This document shows positions 52,703-60,816 of a DNA stretch of 64,000 nt, piece by piece. The stretch lies in NCBI RefSeq assembly GCF_900119845.1, contig NZ_FPKU01000002.1:839381-903380 (forward strand), given 5' to 3'. Source of the DNA: Devosia enhydra. Its GTDB lineage: Bacteria; Pseudomonadota; Alphaproteobacteria; Rhizobiales; Devosiaceae. Positions within the stretch are counted from its first letter, which is position 1, and each line of letters starts with the position of its first letter. Both the position numbers and the translations under genes were made by a program. The notes beneath the pieces were generated by a model that was not told the DNA's origin, searched no databases, and worked only from the letters and a program-made list of their open reading frames with translations.

Positions 52703-53143
52703 ATGGCTCAGACCCAGCATGTGGTGTGTTCGGCCTGCGGCGCGACCAACCGGGTGCCGGTGGGCGCGGCGGCCAGGGACGGCAAATGCGGCAAGTGCGG
52801 GGTGGCGCTGTTTTCGGGCGTACCCGCCGACGTGCCGGCGGCCATCCTCGAAAAGCATATCGGCAAGTCCGACATCCCTGTTCTGGTAGATGTCTGGGCG
52901 CCCTGGTGCGGGCCGTGCCAGGTGATGGGGCCGCAATTTGCGGCGGCGGCCAAGATGGCCGAGCCCGGCCTGCGCTTCGTGAAGCTCAACTCCGACGACA
53001 ATCAGGAGCTGGCGGGCCGGCTCGGCATTCGCGGCATTCCCACCATGATCCTGTTCAGGGGCGGCAAGGAAGTGGCGCGGGTTTCGGGCGCCATGCCGAG
53101 CGGGCAGATCCTCAAATGGGCCGAGGAGCAGGCGCGCGGCTGA
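52703..53143 (+). CDS. trxC: Thioredoxin 2-type protein (TrxC-like)
   Basis: A 146-residue cytoplasmic thioredoxin. An N-terminal zinc ribbon has two CxxC pairs (C9/C12 and C29/C32), followed by the thioredoxin fold with active site WAPWCGPC (C69, C72) and cis-Pro region RGIPTMILF. A GTG at 52697 is in frame, but AGGAGG at 52692-52697 is the ribosome site for the ATG at 52703. It ends the plus-strand sulfur island and converges on the M81 gene with a 9-bp gap. It may reduce persulfides or disulfides formed in sulfide detoxification. Confidence 0.92.
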   Translation: MAQTQHVVCSACGATNRVPVGAAARDGKCGKCGVALFSGVPADVPAAILEKHIGKSDIPVLVDVWAPWCGPCQVMGPQFAAAAKMAEPGLRFVKLNSDDNQELAGRLGIRGIPTMILFRGGKEVARVSGAMPSGQILKWAEEQARG

Positions 53144-53152
53144 GGCCTATGT

Positions 53153-54619
53153 CTACTCGGTCATCCAGACCGGGGTGCTTGGCTCCATCGGCGCCATCGG
53201 CCGGCGCAGGCGGGTGTAGGGAATGGCGCGCGGATCGGGCGGATAGGGTCCGCCGCAATTGACATAGATGATCTCGGCGGCGATGGGCGCGAAGGCTGGG
53301 TAGAAATGGCTCGCCGACTTGATCGCCACGGCCTTGCGGGCCCGAAGGTCTATGCCCATCCGGGTAAAGACATCGGGGTGGAAAGTCTGCGCTCTCTTGC
53401 TGGCGAGAACCACTTCGAATTCCCCGATGCGCAGCGATGCGGCGGCACCCAGCGAGACGAGGCTTTGCTGGAAGGGGATGACGAGATCGTCGGTGACGGC
53501 GATCACCTCGACATCGGCGTCGATGGGGATGCCCGAGGTTTCTGCCGCCTTGCCGCCAAAGCGCAGCCGCAGGCGGGCGCCGGGGCCGGCGGCGCGGCAG
53601 AATTCCACCGCCACCGGGTCCCACAGCGCACCGGCAGCCGTTGGGACATGCTTGTGCGTCATCAGCGCGTGGAGGAGGAAGGTGCTGTCGCCCGCAACCC
53701 CGCCGCCCGGATTGTCCCACCGATCCACGAGGATCACCGGGCCGCGCGGGGCCGCGACGGCGCGGGCCACGGCCTCTTCCGGGCCCGGCATTTCTGGCAT
53801 GCGGTTGGCGCCAAAGCCCAGCACGCGGTCAGACAATTCGCTCGCCAGCGCCCGGCCCGTTGCGGGATCGGCGTCGGTTATGACGAGGATCTTGGTGCCC
53901 ACATCAGGCATGTCGGCGGCCGGAAAGCCGTGGATGATGGAGATGCCGAGCACGCTGCCCTGGCCCTCGCGCGCCATGATGTCGTCGACGAGCAAGCGGC
54001 CGGGCTCGCGGCTCGTGAGGAAATTGGCGATGGCGCGGCAATCGAGCACGGCCATGTGCGGGACGATCTGCTTGCGCGCGGTGCGCAGGCAGAGATCGAC
54101 AAGGTCTTCGGCGCGTTCGGAAAAATCGCTGTGCGGCACCTCCTTGAAGGCGACGATGAGCGTGCTGGATTCGATCATCGCCTGCGTCAGGTGGCAGTGG
54201 GGATCGAGCTCGACGCCGATGACGGTATCGGGGCCGACGATGGCGCGGGCGCGGGCGAGGAGGTCGCCTTCGCAATCCTCATAGCCCTCGGCGATCATGG
54301 CGCCATGGAGGCCGAAAAGCGCGATATCGAGCGGCAGGGCGGCGCTGAGCTGGTCGAGGATTTCGTCGCGCAGGCTCTCATAGGCCTCTCGCGAGACGAT
54401 GCCGGCCGGCTCGGCCCAGGTCGCGGTGCCCTCGATGAGGGTAAAGCCATCCGTCTTCGCCCGCCGTCGCGCCGCGATAAAGGGCGCCGAGCAGAGCGTC
54501 GGGGTGGGCGGATGTTCGCCCGGGGCGGCATAGAAGGCGTCGTGGAAGGCGCGCCGGTCGATGCGGATGGGCGAAAACGTGTTGGTCTCGGTGGCGAGCG
54601 AGGCGACGAACACCCTCAT
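53153..54619 (-). CDS. M81-family metallopeptidase (MlrC-like)
   Basis: A 488-residue cytoplasmic protein of the MlrC family, named after microcystinase C. Conserved features are the opening VFVASLATETNTFSP, LFGLHGAMIAEGYEDCEGDLL (metal-binding His and acidic residues), GVELDPHCHLTQAMI and the second-domain ILVDRWDNPGGGVAGDSTFLLHALM. The fold binds zinc and hydrolyses small peptides or amides; most members have unknown substrates. It is the last gene of the minus operon RidA, RpiR, M81 and overlaps the RpiR stop by ATGA. Confidence 0.9.
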   Translation of the reverse strand: MRVFVASLATETNTFSPIRIDRRAFHDAFYAAPGEHPPTPTLCSAPFIAARRRAKTDGFTLIEGTATWAEPAGIVSREAYESLRDEILDQLSAALPLDIALFGLHGAMIAEGYEDCEGDLLARARAIVGPDTVIGVELDPHCHLTQAMIESSTLIVAFKEVPHSDFSERAEDLVDLCLRTARKQIVPHMAVLDCRAIANFLTSREPGRLLVDDIMAREGQGSVLGISIIHGFPAADMPDVGTKILVITDADPATGRALASELSDRVLGFGANRMPEMPGPEEAVARAVAAPRGPVILVDRWDNPGGGVAGDSTFLLHALMTHKHVPTAAGALWDPVAVEFCRAAGPGARLRLRFGGKAAETSGIPIDADVEVIAVTDDLVIPFQQSLVSLGAAASLRIGEFEVVLASKRAQTFHPDVFTRMGIDLRARKAVAIKSASHFYPAFAPIAAEIIYVNCGGPYPPDPRAIPYTRLRRPMAPMEPSTPVWMTE

Positions 54620-55542
54620 GCGCGCGGCTTCCGGCTGCGCTGCGATTGCGGCGGCTCGGGCAGGATGCGCAGATCGCTGAGGCTATCCTTGGCGCTGCGC
54701 AGGCGCGCGAACAGTGCCGGCCCGCCGCGCAGGGCAATCGCGGTGGCGATGATGTCGATCAAGGTCGCATGCGCGACGCGCGAGGTCATGGGCGCGTAGA
54801 TCTCGGTGTTTTCATGGGTATCGATGGCAAGGTTGATGTCGCCGGCCCGTGCCAGCGCCGTGTCGGGCTTGGTGATGGTGACGACCCGGGCGCCGCATTC
54901 GCGCGCCTTCTGCGCCATGATCACCGTGTCGCGCACCATGCCGGTATGGGAAAAGCACAGCGCCACATCGCCCTCGCGCAAGGTGGCGGCGGCGAGCCGT
55001 TGCAGATGGGTGTCGTCATAGGCGACGACGGGATTGCCGAAGCGCATGAGCTTCTGCTGGGCCTCGAGCGCCAGCATGCGCGCGGCGCCGGTGCCGTAGC
55101 AGTCGATGCGCGGGGCATCGGCCAGGATATCGATGGCGCGGCCCAGCGCATCGAGATCGATCGAGCGCTTGAGCATGGTGAGCGCATAGATGCTGGAATC
55201 GATGATCTTTTCGCTGACCCTGTCGAGGGTATCGCTCGAGAGCACGTCGGAATGAATATAGGGGGTGCCCGAGGCGAGGCTCTGCCCGGTCTGGAGCTTG
55301 AGTTCAGGATAGTTCCGCAGGCCGACCGCGCGGACGAAACGCAGCACGGTGGGCTGGCTGACCCCCACGGTTTCGGCGAGCGCGGCGATCGACATGCGCA
55401 TCACCGTCTGGGGATTGCCCAGCACATAGTCGGCGACGCGGCGTTCGGACGGCGACAGCCCGTCGCGCCGGTAGGCCAGTTCGTCGAGAAAATGACCGTC
55501 GCGCTGGGCGGGCTCGCTGCCATTGAGGGGGATGTCTGTCAC
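54616..55542 (-). CDS. RpiR-family transcriptional regulator
   Basis: A 308-residue regulator. An N-terminal HTH (~25-95) includes SPSERRVADYVLGNPQTVMRMSIAALAETVGVSQPTVLRFVRAVG, seen here as VADYVLGNPQTVMRMSIAAL and AETVGVSQPTVLRFVRAVGL. A SIS sugar-phosphate isomerase-like domain follows (IDCYGTGAARMLALEAQ and CFSHTGMVRDTVIMA). RpiR regulators bind phosphosugars or other small ligands. The start is GTG overlapping the RidA stop (GTGA). It probably controls this operon and the divergent PLP-lyase/deacylase pair. Confidence 0.9.
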   Translation of the reverse strand: MTDIPLNGSEPAQRDGHFLDELAYRRDGLSPSERRVADYVLGNPQTVMRMSIAALAETVGVSQPTVLRFVRAVGLRNYPELKLQTGQSLASGTPYIHSDVLSSDTLDRVSEKIIDSSIYALTMLKRSIDLDALGRAIDILADAPRIDCYGTGAARMLALEAQQKLMRFGNPVVAYDDTHLQRLAAATLREGDVALCFSHTGMVRDTVIMAQKARECGARVVTITKPDTALARAGDINLAIDTHENTEIYAPMTSRVAHATLIDIIATAIALRGGPALFARLRSAKDSLSDLRILPEPPQSQRSRKPRA

Positions 55543-56024
55543 ATGTGCTCCGGACGCTCGGAAATCTCGAAGACCGCTTCTACCTCGACACAGGCCTCGA
55601 GGGGCAGTGTCGCCACGCCGATGGTGGTGCGGCTGTGGCGGCCGGCCTCGCCCATGATGTCCACGATTGCATCGGACGCGCCATTCACCACGGCGCCGGG
55701 GGTTGTATAGTCGGGTTCGGCATTGACGAAGCCGCCGAGGCGGACGCAGGCGTGCAGCCGGTCGAGCGAGCCCAGCGCCAGCCGCGCCTGCGACAGAATG
55801 GTGAGGAGGCAGGCCCGCGCGGCGGCATTGCCCTCGGCTTCCGTAACTTTACTCCCTATCTTGCCGGTCCAGCGCTCGGGCACCTTGCCATCGGGGCCGA
55901 GCGGCAGCTGGCCGGAGATGTAGAGCAGGTTTCCCGTGCGCTTGAAGGGAATGTAATTGCCTTTGGGTTCAGATGCTTGCAGGAGGGCAAGCCCAAGTTC
56001 TGCGATGCGGGCCTCAATGCTCAT
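55539..56024 (-). CDS. RidA-family protein
   Basis: A 161-residue member of the RidA/YjgF/YER057c/UK114 family, of the longer subgroup (~150 residues) with FKRTGNLLYISGQLPLGPDG near the N-terminus and LEACVEVEAVFEI near the end. RidA proteins hydrolyse reactive enamine/imine intermediates released by PLP enzymes. A PLP lyase is encoded divergently 217 bp away, an obvious partner. The ATG at 56024 is chosen because family similarity begins there. It is the first gene of the minus operon. Confidence 0.88.
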   Translation of the reverse strand: MSIEARIAELGLALLQASEPKGNYIPFKRTGNLLYISGQLPLGPDGKVPERWTGKIGSKVTEAEGNAAARACLLTILSQARLALGSLDRLHACVRLGGFVNAEPDYTTPGAVVNGASDAIVDIMGEAGRHSRTTIGVATLPLEACVEVEAVFEISERPEHM

Positions 56025-56129
56025 GCGGGGTCGTCCTTGTGGTTCGAAGATCCATCCCGCGCCCGTGAAACGGTAGGTGGATGGGCTGGGCGGGCGGCCC
56101 TTCGGCCGTTTCTTCCGGCCGAGAGGCGA

Positions 56130-56160
56130 TTGACGTGTCCAATTCTGTAACTTATCTACA
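56130..56160 (+). promoter_or_regulatory. Promoter of the PLP-lyase/deacylase operon with operator-like dyad
   Basis: TTGACG (56130-56135), 17 nt, then TATCTA (56153-56158): a strong sigma-70 match. TGTA-N7-TACA (56146-56160) straddles the -10, a position where a bound repressor would block initiation. The likely binder is the RpiR protein at 54616-55542. The rest of the 217-bp gap 56025-56241 holds no gene. Confidence 0.55.
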
Positions 56161-56241
56161 TCGACTTGCAAAGGGTCGGCGGCCGGTGATGCGTCCCCCG
56201 TTCCTTCCGGCCTCCCAGCATCTGGCGAAACGGACCTCATC

Positions 56242-57297
56242 GTGACCCTTCAAGCTGCCGCCCGCGCCATGCGCGACGATCTGCCCCTCGAAATCGAGAG
56301 CGTCACCGGGCTCGAACGGGTGAGGCTGGCGCGGCTGCCGACCCCTTATGAACGGGCGCCCCGGCTGGCCGAAGCCATCGGGGTGGCGCGGCTCGCTATC
56401 AAGCGCGAGGACATGGCGGGCTATGCGCTGGGCGGCAACAAGCTGCGGCAACTCGATTTTCTCATTGCCGAGGCCCTGGCGGCGGGCGCCGACATGCTGA
56501 TCACCACGGCCGGCAGCCAATCCAATTTCTGCCGCTCGTTGGCGGGCGCGGCGGCCAAGGTCGGGCTCGGATGCCATCTGCATCTGCGGGCCAAGATGGG
56601 CACGGAGGTGGTCGGCAACCTCATGCTCGACCATATCTTCGGTGCGCGGGTCACCTTTACCCAGCAGAGCGATCCGTGGGACCCGGCGATCCGGGCCGAA
56701 CTCGATGCCATTGCGGATGACTATCGCGCCAGAGGGCGCACTCCGCATGTGGTGCAACTGACCGGCACCAGCGCCGCAACCGGCGTTGCCGGCTGGGTGG
56801 CGGGGGCGGCCGAACTCGTGGCCGATTTCAAGACGGCGGGCCATACGCCCGATCTGGTGATGGCGGTGTGTGGCTCGGGCCTGTCGCTGGCCGGGCTGGC
56901 GCTGGGGTTCAAGCATCTGGGCTCGCCGGTGCGGGTGGTGGGGGTGAGCGCGCAGCAGCCCGAGGCGCGGCTCAAGGCGTGGATCACCGAAGCCGCCAAT
57001 GTCGCGGCCGAGCGGCTGGGCTACGCGACGCGGCTTGCGGCGGAGGATTTCGACATCATCGATACCGAGATCGGGCCCGGCTATGGCATTCCGTCTGAAG
57101 CCAGCGTCGCGGCGGTGCGGCTCGCGGGCGAGACCGAAGGGCTGGTGCTCGACCCGGTCTATACCGGCAAGGGCATGGCGGCGCTGGTTGCTGCTGCGGG
57201 CGACGGGCGCATCGCGCCCGGGGCATCGGTGGTGTTCGTGCATTCGGGCGGAACGCCGGGCCTCTTCACCCACGCCGCGCGCTTTGCGACGACCTGA
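56242..57297 (+). CDS. PLP-dependent D-cysteine desulfhydrase/ACC deaminase-family enzyme
   Basis: A 351-residue fold-type II PLP enzyme of the D-cysteine desulfhydrase/ACC deaminase family. The Schiff-base Lys67 is in YALGGNKLRQLDFL, followed by the nucleophile/substrate loop TTAGSQSNFCRSLAGAAAK, the TGTSAATGVAGWVAG block and a C-terminal FVHSGGTPGLF phosphate loop. The start is GTG in the long leader. Such enzymes eliminate H2S, water or other leaving groups from D-amino acids and release enamine intermediates, matching the divergent RidA gene. Exact substrate is not readable. Confidence 0.88.
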   Translation: MTLQAAARAMRDDLPLEIESVTGLERVRLARLPTPYERAPRLAEAIGVARLAIKREDMAGYALGGNKLRQLDFLIAEALAAGADMLITTAGSQSNFCRSLAGAAAKVGLGCHLHLRAKMGTEVVGNLMLDHIFGARVTFTQQSDPWDPAIRAELDAIADDYRARGRTPHVVQLTGTSAATGVAGWVAGAAELVADFKTAGHTPDLVMAVCGSGLSLAGLALGFKHLGSPVRVVGVSAQQPEARLKAWITEAANVAAERLGYATRLAAEDFDIIDTEIGPGYGIPSEASVAAVRLAGETEGLVLDPVYTGKGMAALVAAAGDGRIAPGASVVFVHSGGTPGLFTHAARFATT

Positions 57298-57312
57298 ACC
57301 GGAGTGTCCTTC

Positions 57313-58329
57313 ATGGACAAGGCCATCGGGCCGGCGCGGCTGACGATCGACCCCGAGGCGCAGGGCGTTTCGCGCGGGGCGCTGGTGGTGCCCCATTCCC
57401 ATGACGGATCGGCCTATGGGCGGATCGAGGTGCCGGTCATCGTGGTCAATGGCCGGCCGGGCCCCACGCTGCTGCTGACGGGCGGCGTGCATGGGGACGA
57501 GTATGAGGGGCCGGTGGCGCTGCTCGAGCTTGCGCGAAACCTGAGGCCGGAGGGGCTCACCGGCCGGGTGATCATCGTGCCGGTCGCCAATCCGCTGGCC
57601 TTTGCGGCGGGGGCGCGGACTTCGCCCGAGGATGGCGGCAATCTGGCGCGGCTCTTTCCGGGCGATCCGGCGGGCGGGATCACCGCGCTCATCGCCGAGG
57701 GCATCGACCGGCTGCTGCTGCCGCTCGCCGATTGCGTGGTGGACCTGCATGCAGGCGGCAAGACGCTGGATTACATGCCGGCGACCCTCGCCCGCATTCC
57801 CGAGGATCACGTCCTTGCGGGCAAGGTCATCGCCGCCATGCAGGCCTTCGGCGCGCCTCTGGCGCTGGCTGCGCTGAAATCGGAATCGCGCGGCACGCTG
57901 GTGGCGGCGGCGCTCGCGCGCGGCATTCCCGCCTTTGCCACCGAACTGGGTGGCGCGGGCGGGCTGAGCCCGACCACGATGGCCATCGCGCGCGACGGCA
58001 TTGCCCGGATGATGGCGCATCTGGGCATCGCGGCGGCGAGGCTGAGCGATGCTCGGCCAAGGCTGATGCTGGTGCCGCCCGAGGGCTATCTGCGGGCGCC
58101 TCATGCCGGGGTGTTCGAGCCGATCGTGGCGCTCGGGGAGACGGTCGCGGAAGGCGATGTGGCGGGGCGGCTCTGGGATTTCAACCGGCCCGACCTGCCG
58201 CCGGTCGAGCTTGCCATGCCCGCAATGGGGCTCGTCGTCTGCCGCCGGGTGCCGGCCATCGCCGTGGCGGGGGATGTGCTCCTTCACCTCGCACGGGACG
58301 CCAGCGAAGCCGACATGCTGCCCGGCTGA
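57313..58329 (+). CDS. Zinc deacylase (succinylglutamate desuccinylase/aspartoacylase family)
   Basis: A 338-residue M14-like zinc amidohydrolase. The metal ligands are visible as GGVHGDEYEGP (His60, Glu63) and DLHAGGK (His146). The architecture matches AstE/AspA/DoeB-type N-acyl amino acid deacylases. The ATG at 57313 has GGAG 8 nt upstream, preferred to the GTG at 57304. It lies 15 bp after the PLP-lyase gene and is closed by a terminator hairpin. It likely removes an acyl group before or after the PLP step; DoeB (acetyl-diaminobutyrate deacetylase) is the closest functional analogue I can suggest. Confidence 0.88.
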   Translation: MDKAIGPARLTIDPEAQGVSRGALVVPHSHDGSAYGRIEVPVIVVNGRPGPTLLLTGGVHGDEYEGPVALLELARNLRPEGLTGRVIIVPVANPLAFAAGARTSPEDGGNLARLFPGDPAGGITALIAEGIDRLLLPLADCVVDLHAGGKTLDYMPATLARIPEDHVLAGKVIAAMQAFGAPLALAALKSESRGTLVAAALARGIPAFATELGGAGGLSPTTMAIARDGIARMMAHLGIAAARLSDARPRLMLVPPEGYLRAPHAGVFEPIVALGETVAEGDVAGRLWDFNRPDLPPVELAMPAMGLVVCRRVPAIAVAGDVLLHLARDASEADMLPG

Positions 58330-58352
58330 CGCCGCATCAAGATTGCAGGACA

Positions 58353-58389
58353 GCCCCGGCCGGATCACTCCGGCCGGGGCTTGCTTATT
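58353..58389 (+). terminator. Intrinsic terminator after the zinc-deacylase gene
   Basis: GCCCCGGCCGGA (58353-58364), loop TCAC, TCCGGCCGGGGC (58369-58380) is a perfect 12-bp GC-rich stem followed by TTGCTTATT. It lies 23 bp after the deacylase stop, in the convergent gap with the sugar-binding-protein gene. The T-rich tail is on the plus strand; on the minus strand the tail is weaker. Confidence 0.8.
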
Positions 58390-58395
58390 GGGCGA

Positions 58396-59682
58396 TCAGG
58401 ACGGCATCAGCGGCTCGACGCGGGCGACGAGATCGGCCATGGCCTGTTCGGGCGTCTTCATGCCCAGAAGCGAGGCCTCGGCTTCCTCGCGGAAGAAGTC
58501 GGCGGCACGCGCCGATTCGTCGAAGGCCGGCAGCGGCACGCGGGCCACCTGCAGCACGCGCCGCTCATCCTGCGCATAGGACAGGCGCTCGATGATGCGC
58601 GGATCATCATAGGTCGAGTTGCGGATCGGGCCGTTGCCGTTGAGCGCGGCGGCCAGCGTCGCCTCGGGCGCCGACATCGCCTTGATGAACTGCCAGGCGA
58701 GGTCCTTGTTCTTGGAGTTCTTCGGGATCGCCATGCTCCAGAACTCGACCTTGGCCGGCGCCACTTCGTATTTGCTCTTGAGGGCGGCCGCGACGGGGAA
58801 GGTCGTGGTCTTGATCTTGCCGGCGACCTGGGACTTTTCCGGGTCGTTATAAAGACCATTGCGGCTCATCGAACTCATGGTCATGGCGGCGCGGCCGGTC
58901 TGCATCCAGGTATTGGCGTCCTCGGCCTTCATGCCCACGAGATTGCGCGGCACGGCGCCGGCCTCATAGAGCTCGCGGATGGCCTTGAGCGCGGTGATCA
59001 TCGCCTCGGAATCGGCCACGACCTTGAAGTCGGGCGTGATGAAATCGGCATCCCAGGCGCGGGCGAAGGCGATGACTTCGGGGTAGGAAACGCCCGGCAG
59101 GATATAGCCGACCACCGGGGTGCCATCGGCGCGGGTATAGGTGCAGGCCTTGGCGATCTCGATGAATTCCTCGATCGTCTGGGGCGGGGCGGTAAAGCCG
59201 CGCTCGGCGAGGATTTCCTCATTGTAGTGCAGGCCGGTGGAAGCATGCCGGAAGGGCACCCCATACATCTCGCCCCCGAAGGTCATGGCCTCGCGCAGGC
59301 CGGGGAAGATGTCGTCCATGTTCTCGATCGGGTCGGCGGCCTGGTGGGGGCCGAGCGGCTCGAAGAGCGTCGCCACGCGCGGGGTGGCGTAGGTGTTGAG
59401 GATGAAGGCGATGTCGACCGTGGTCTCGCCCAACGAGGCCTCGCGGAAGACGCGGTCATGCAGCGGGCCGGTCTCGAAGGTGGCCCAGTTGAGGGTGGCG
59501 CCGGTCGCCTGCTTGAAGGGCGCGGTCACGTCGCCGCCGGCCGTGCCGTTCGATACGTTCTCCATCACGCGATGCGCGAAGATGTTGAGTTCCTTGGACT
59601 GGGCGAAGCTTACCCCGCCGAACCAGGGCAATGCCGCGCTCGCCGTGGCGGTGGCGATGAAATGTCGTCTCGTCAGGCCCAT
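58396..59682 (-). CDS. Sugar ABC transporter substrate-binding protein (Tat-exported type)
   Basis: A 428-residue family 1 binding protein. The N-terminus GLTRRHFIATATASAALPWFG has the twin-arginine motif of Tat substrates, so it is probably exported folded. Mature-domain features include VMENVSNGTAGGDVTAPF, GLHYNEEILAERGFTAPPQTIEEF and WSMAIPKNSKNKDLAWQFIKAMSAPEA. The ATG at 59682 has GGAGG 6 nt upstream; upstream in-frame codons are a shadow. It is divergent from two permeases (59914, 60809) of presumably the same importer. No ATPase gene is present in this cluster within the window. Confidence 0.88.
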   Translation of the reverse strand: MGLTRRHFIATATASAALPWFGGVSFAQSKELNIFAHRVMENVSNGTAGGDVTAPFKQATGATLNWATFETGPLHDRVFREASLGETTVDIAFILNTYATPRVATLFEPLGPHQAADPIENMDDIFPGLREAMTFGGEMYGVPFRHASTGLHYNEEILAERGFTAPPQTIEEFIEIAKACTYTRADGTPVVGYILPGVSYPEVIAFARAWDADFITPDFKVVADSEAMITALKAIRELYEAGAVPRNLVGMKAEDANTWMQTGRAAMTMSSMSRNGLYNDPEKSQVAGKIKTTTFPVAAALKSKYEVAPAKVEFWSMAIPKNSKNKDLAWQFIKAMSAPEATLAAALNGNGPIRNSTYDDPRIIERLSYAQDERRVLQVARVPLPAFDESARAADFFREEAEASLLGMKTPEQAMADLVARVEPLMPS

Positions 59683-59769
59683 CCTATCCTCCATTGAATG
59701 TCCGGACCCGGAGGCTCCGCATGGCCGACCAGCCGGCCGCGGCCCTCTCCCCCGGGGGTTCACTGGAAT

Positions 59770-59782
59770 GTAGGATAACTAC
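59770..59782. promoter_or_regulatory. GTAG-N5-CTAC dyad in the divergent sugar-transport region
   Basis: GTAG-gataa-CTAC (59770-59782) is a short perfect inverted repeat in the 231-bp gap between the binding-protein gene and the permeases. Its half-site TGTAG recurs inverted as CTACA at 59841-59845, just after the plus-strand -10. It is an operator candidate; no regulator gene is adjacent in the window. Confidence 0.3.
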
Positions 59783-59814
59783 GAAATCGCGCCATAACGC
59801 AAGCCGAAATGGCA

Positions 59815-59843
59815 TTGACAGGCCGTATTTTGAAATTTTACTA
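59815..59843 (+). promoter_or_regulatory. Sigma-70 promoter of the sugar permease/enolase operon
   Basis: A perfect TTGACA (59815-59820) is followed after 17 nt by TTACTA (59838-59843), or after 18 nt by TACTAC. It is AT-rich compared with its surroundings and lies ~70 bp before the first permease start. It should drive the plus-strand genes from 59914 to beyond the window end. Confidence 0.6.
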
Positions 59844-59913
59844 CATAGCCACCGTCGCGATCCGCGCATGCCGTGCGAGCCGGTGGTTCCTGAGGACCTC
59901 AAGAGGAATGGCC

Positions 59914-60816
59914 ATGTCCGCCTCCCCCACTGCCGGCCGCGCCGGCTGGCGCCAGCTCGTGCCGCCCTTCCTTCTGATCGCGCCCGTACAGCTGATGGTG
60001 CTGGTGACGATCTTCCTGCCGGTGCTCTATGTCGCCTGGCTCAGCGTCAACCAGTCCTCCTTCGGGCAGAACCCCGAATTCGTGGGTCTGGCCAATTACG
60101 TGAAGGTTCTGAGCGACCCCTATTTCTGGCGCTCGCTGCTCAACACCGTCATCGTCGTATTGATCGTGGTCCATGTGGAACTGCTGCTGGGGCTGGCCGT
60201 GGGGCTGCTGTTTGCCAGCGGCGTGCCGCTGCGGCCCCTCATGCTCGCGGCGGTGCTCGCGCCCTATGCAGTGAGCGAGATCAGCGCCGTCGTCATGTGG
60301 CGCTACATGTTCGATCTCGATATCGGCATCATGACGCAGTTCCTGCAACTGATCGGGCTGCCGGCGCTCGAATGGTCGATCAACCCGACCCATGGGCTGG
60401 TGCTGATCGCGCTGTTGAGCATCTGGCTGCACCTGCCCTTCACCTTCGTCATTCTCTATGCCGCCCGGCTCGCCATTCCGCAGGATCTCTACGAGGCCGC
60501 GCAGGTGGATGGGGCGACGCCCTGGCAGCGCTTCCTGCGCATCACCCTGCCGCTTCTGGCGCCGGCCATGCTGATCGCCATGCTGTTCCGGTACATCTTC
60601 GCCTTCCGGCTGTTTTCGGAAGTGTGGCTGATGACGGGCGGCGGGCCGGCCCGGCAGACCGAGGTTCTGGCCGTCTACCTCTATCTCGAGGCCTTCCGCT
60701 ACAACGCCTTCGGGGAAGCAGCGGCCACGGGCTGGCTGCTGCTGATCGCCTCGCTGGTGTGTGCCTTCTGGTACCTGCGCCGGCTCTACAAGGAGATGTT
60801 TGCAGATTATGCCTAA
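59914..60816 (+). CDS. Sugar ABC transporter permease (MalF type)
   Basis: A 300-residue permease with the first membrane segment FLLIAPVQLMVLVTIFLPVLYV and EAA loop QDLYEAAQVDGATPWQRFLRITLPLL. The ATG at 59914 has AAGAGG at 7-nt spacing, whereas the ATG at 59908 is too close to that site. It overlaps the second permease by 8 bp. It partners with 60809-61636 and with the divergent binding protein; the ATPase must come from elsewhere. Confidence 0.9.
   Translation: MSASPTAGRAGWRQLVPPFLLIAPVQLMVLVTIFLPVLYVAWLSVNQSSFGQNPEFVGLANYVKVLSDPYFWRSLLNTVIVVLIVVHVELLLGLAVGLLFASGVPLRPLMLAAVLAPYAVSEISAVVMWRYMFDLDIGIMTQFLQLIGLPALEWSINPTHGLVLIALLSIWLHLPFTFVILYAARLAIPQDLYEAAQVDGATPWQRFLRITLPLLAPAMLIAMLFRYIFAFRLFSEVWLMTGGGPARQTEVLAVYLYLEAFRYNAFGEAAATGWLLLIASLVCAFWYLRRLYKEMFADYA

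Noticed and set aside
50516-52936. 806-codon minus-strand frame opposite the SulP gene
   Set aside because: It is antisense to clearly conserved SulP and thioredoxin coding sequence and has low-complexity Arg/His/Gly composition.
56152-58368. 738-codon minus-strand frame opposite the PLP-lyase and deacylase genes
   Set aside because: Shadow of two well-supported genes; no family motif, Arg/His-rich.
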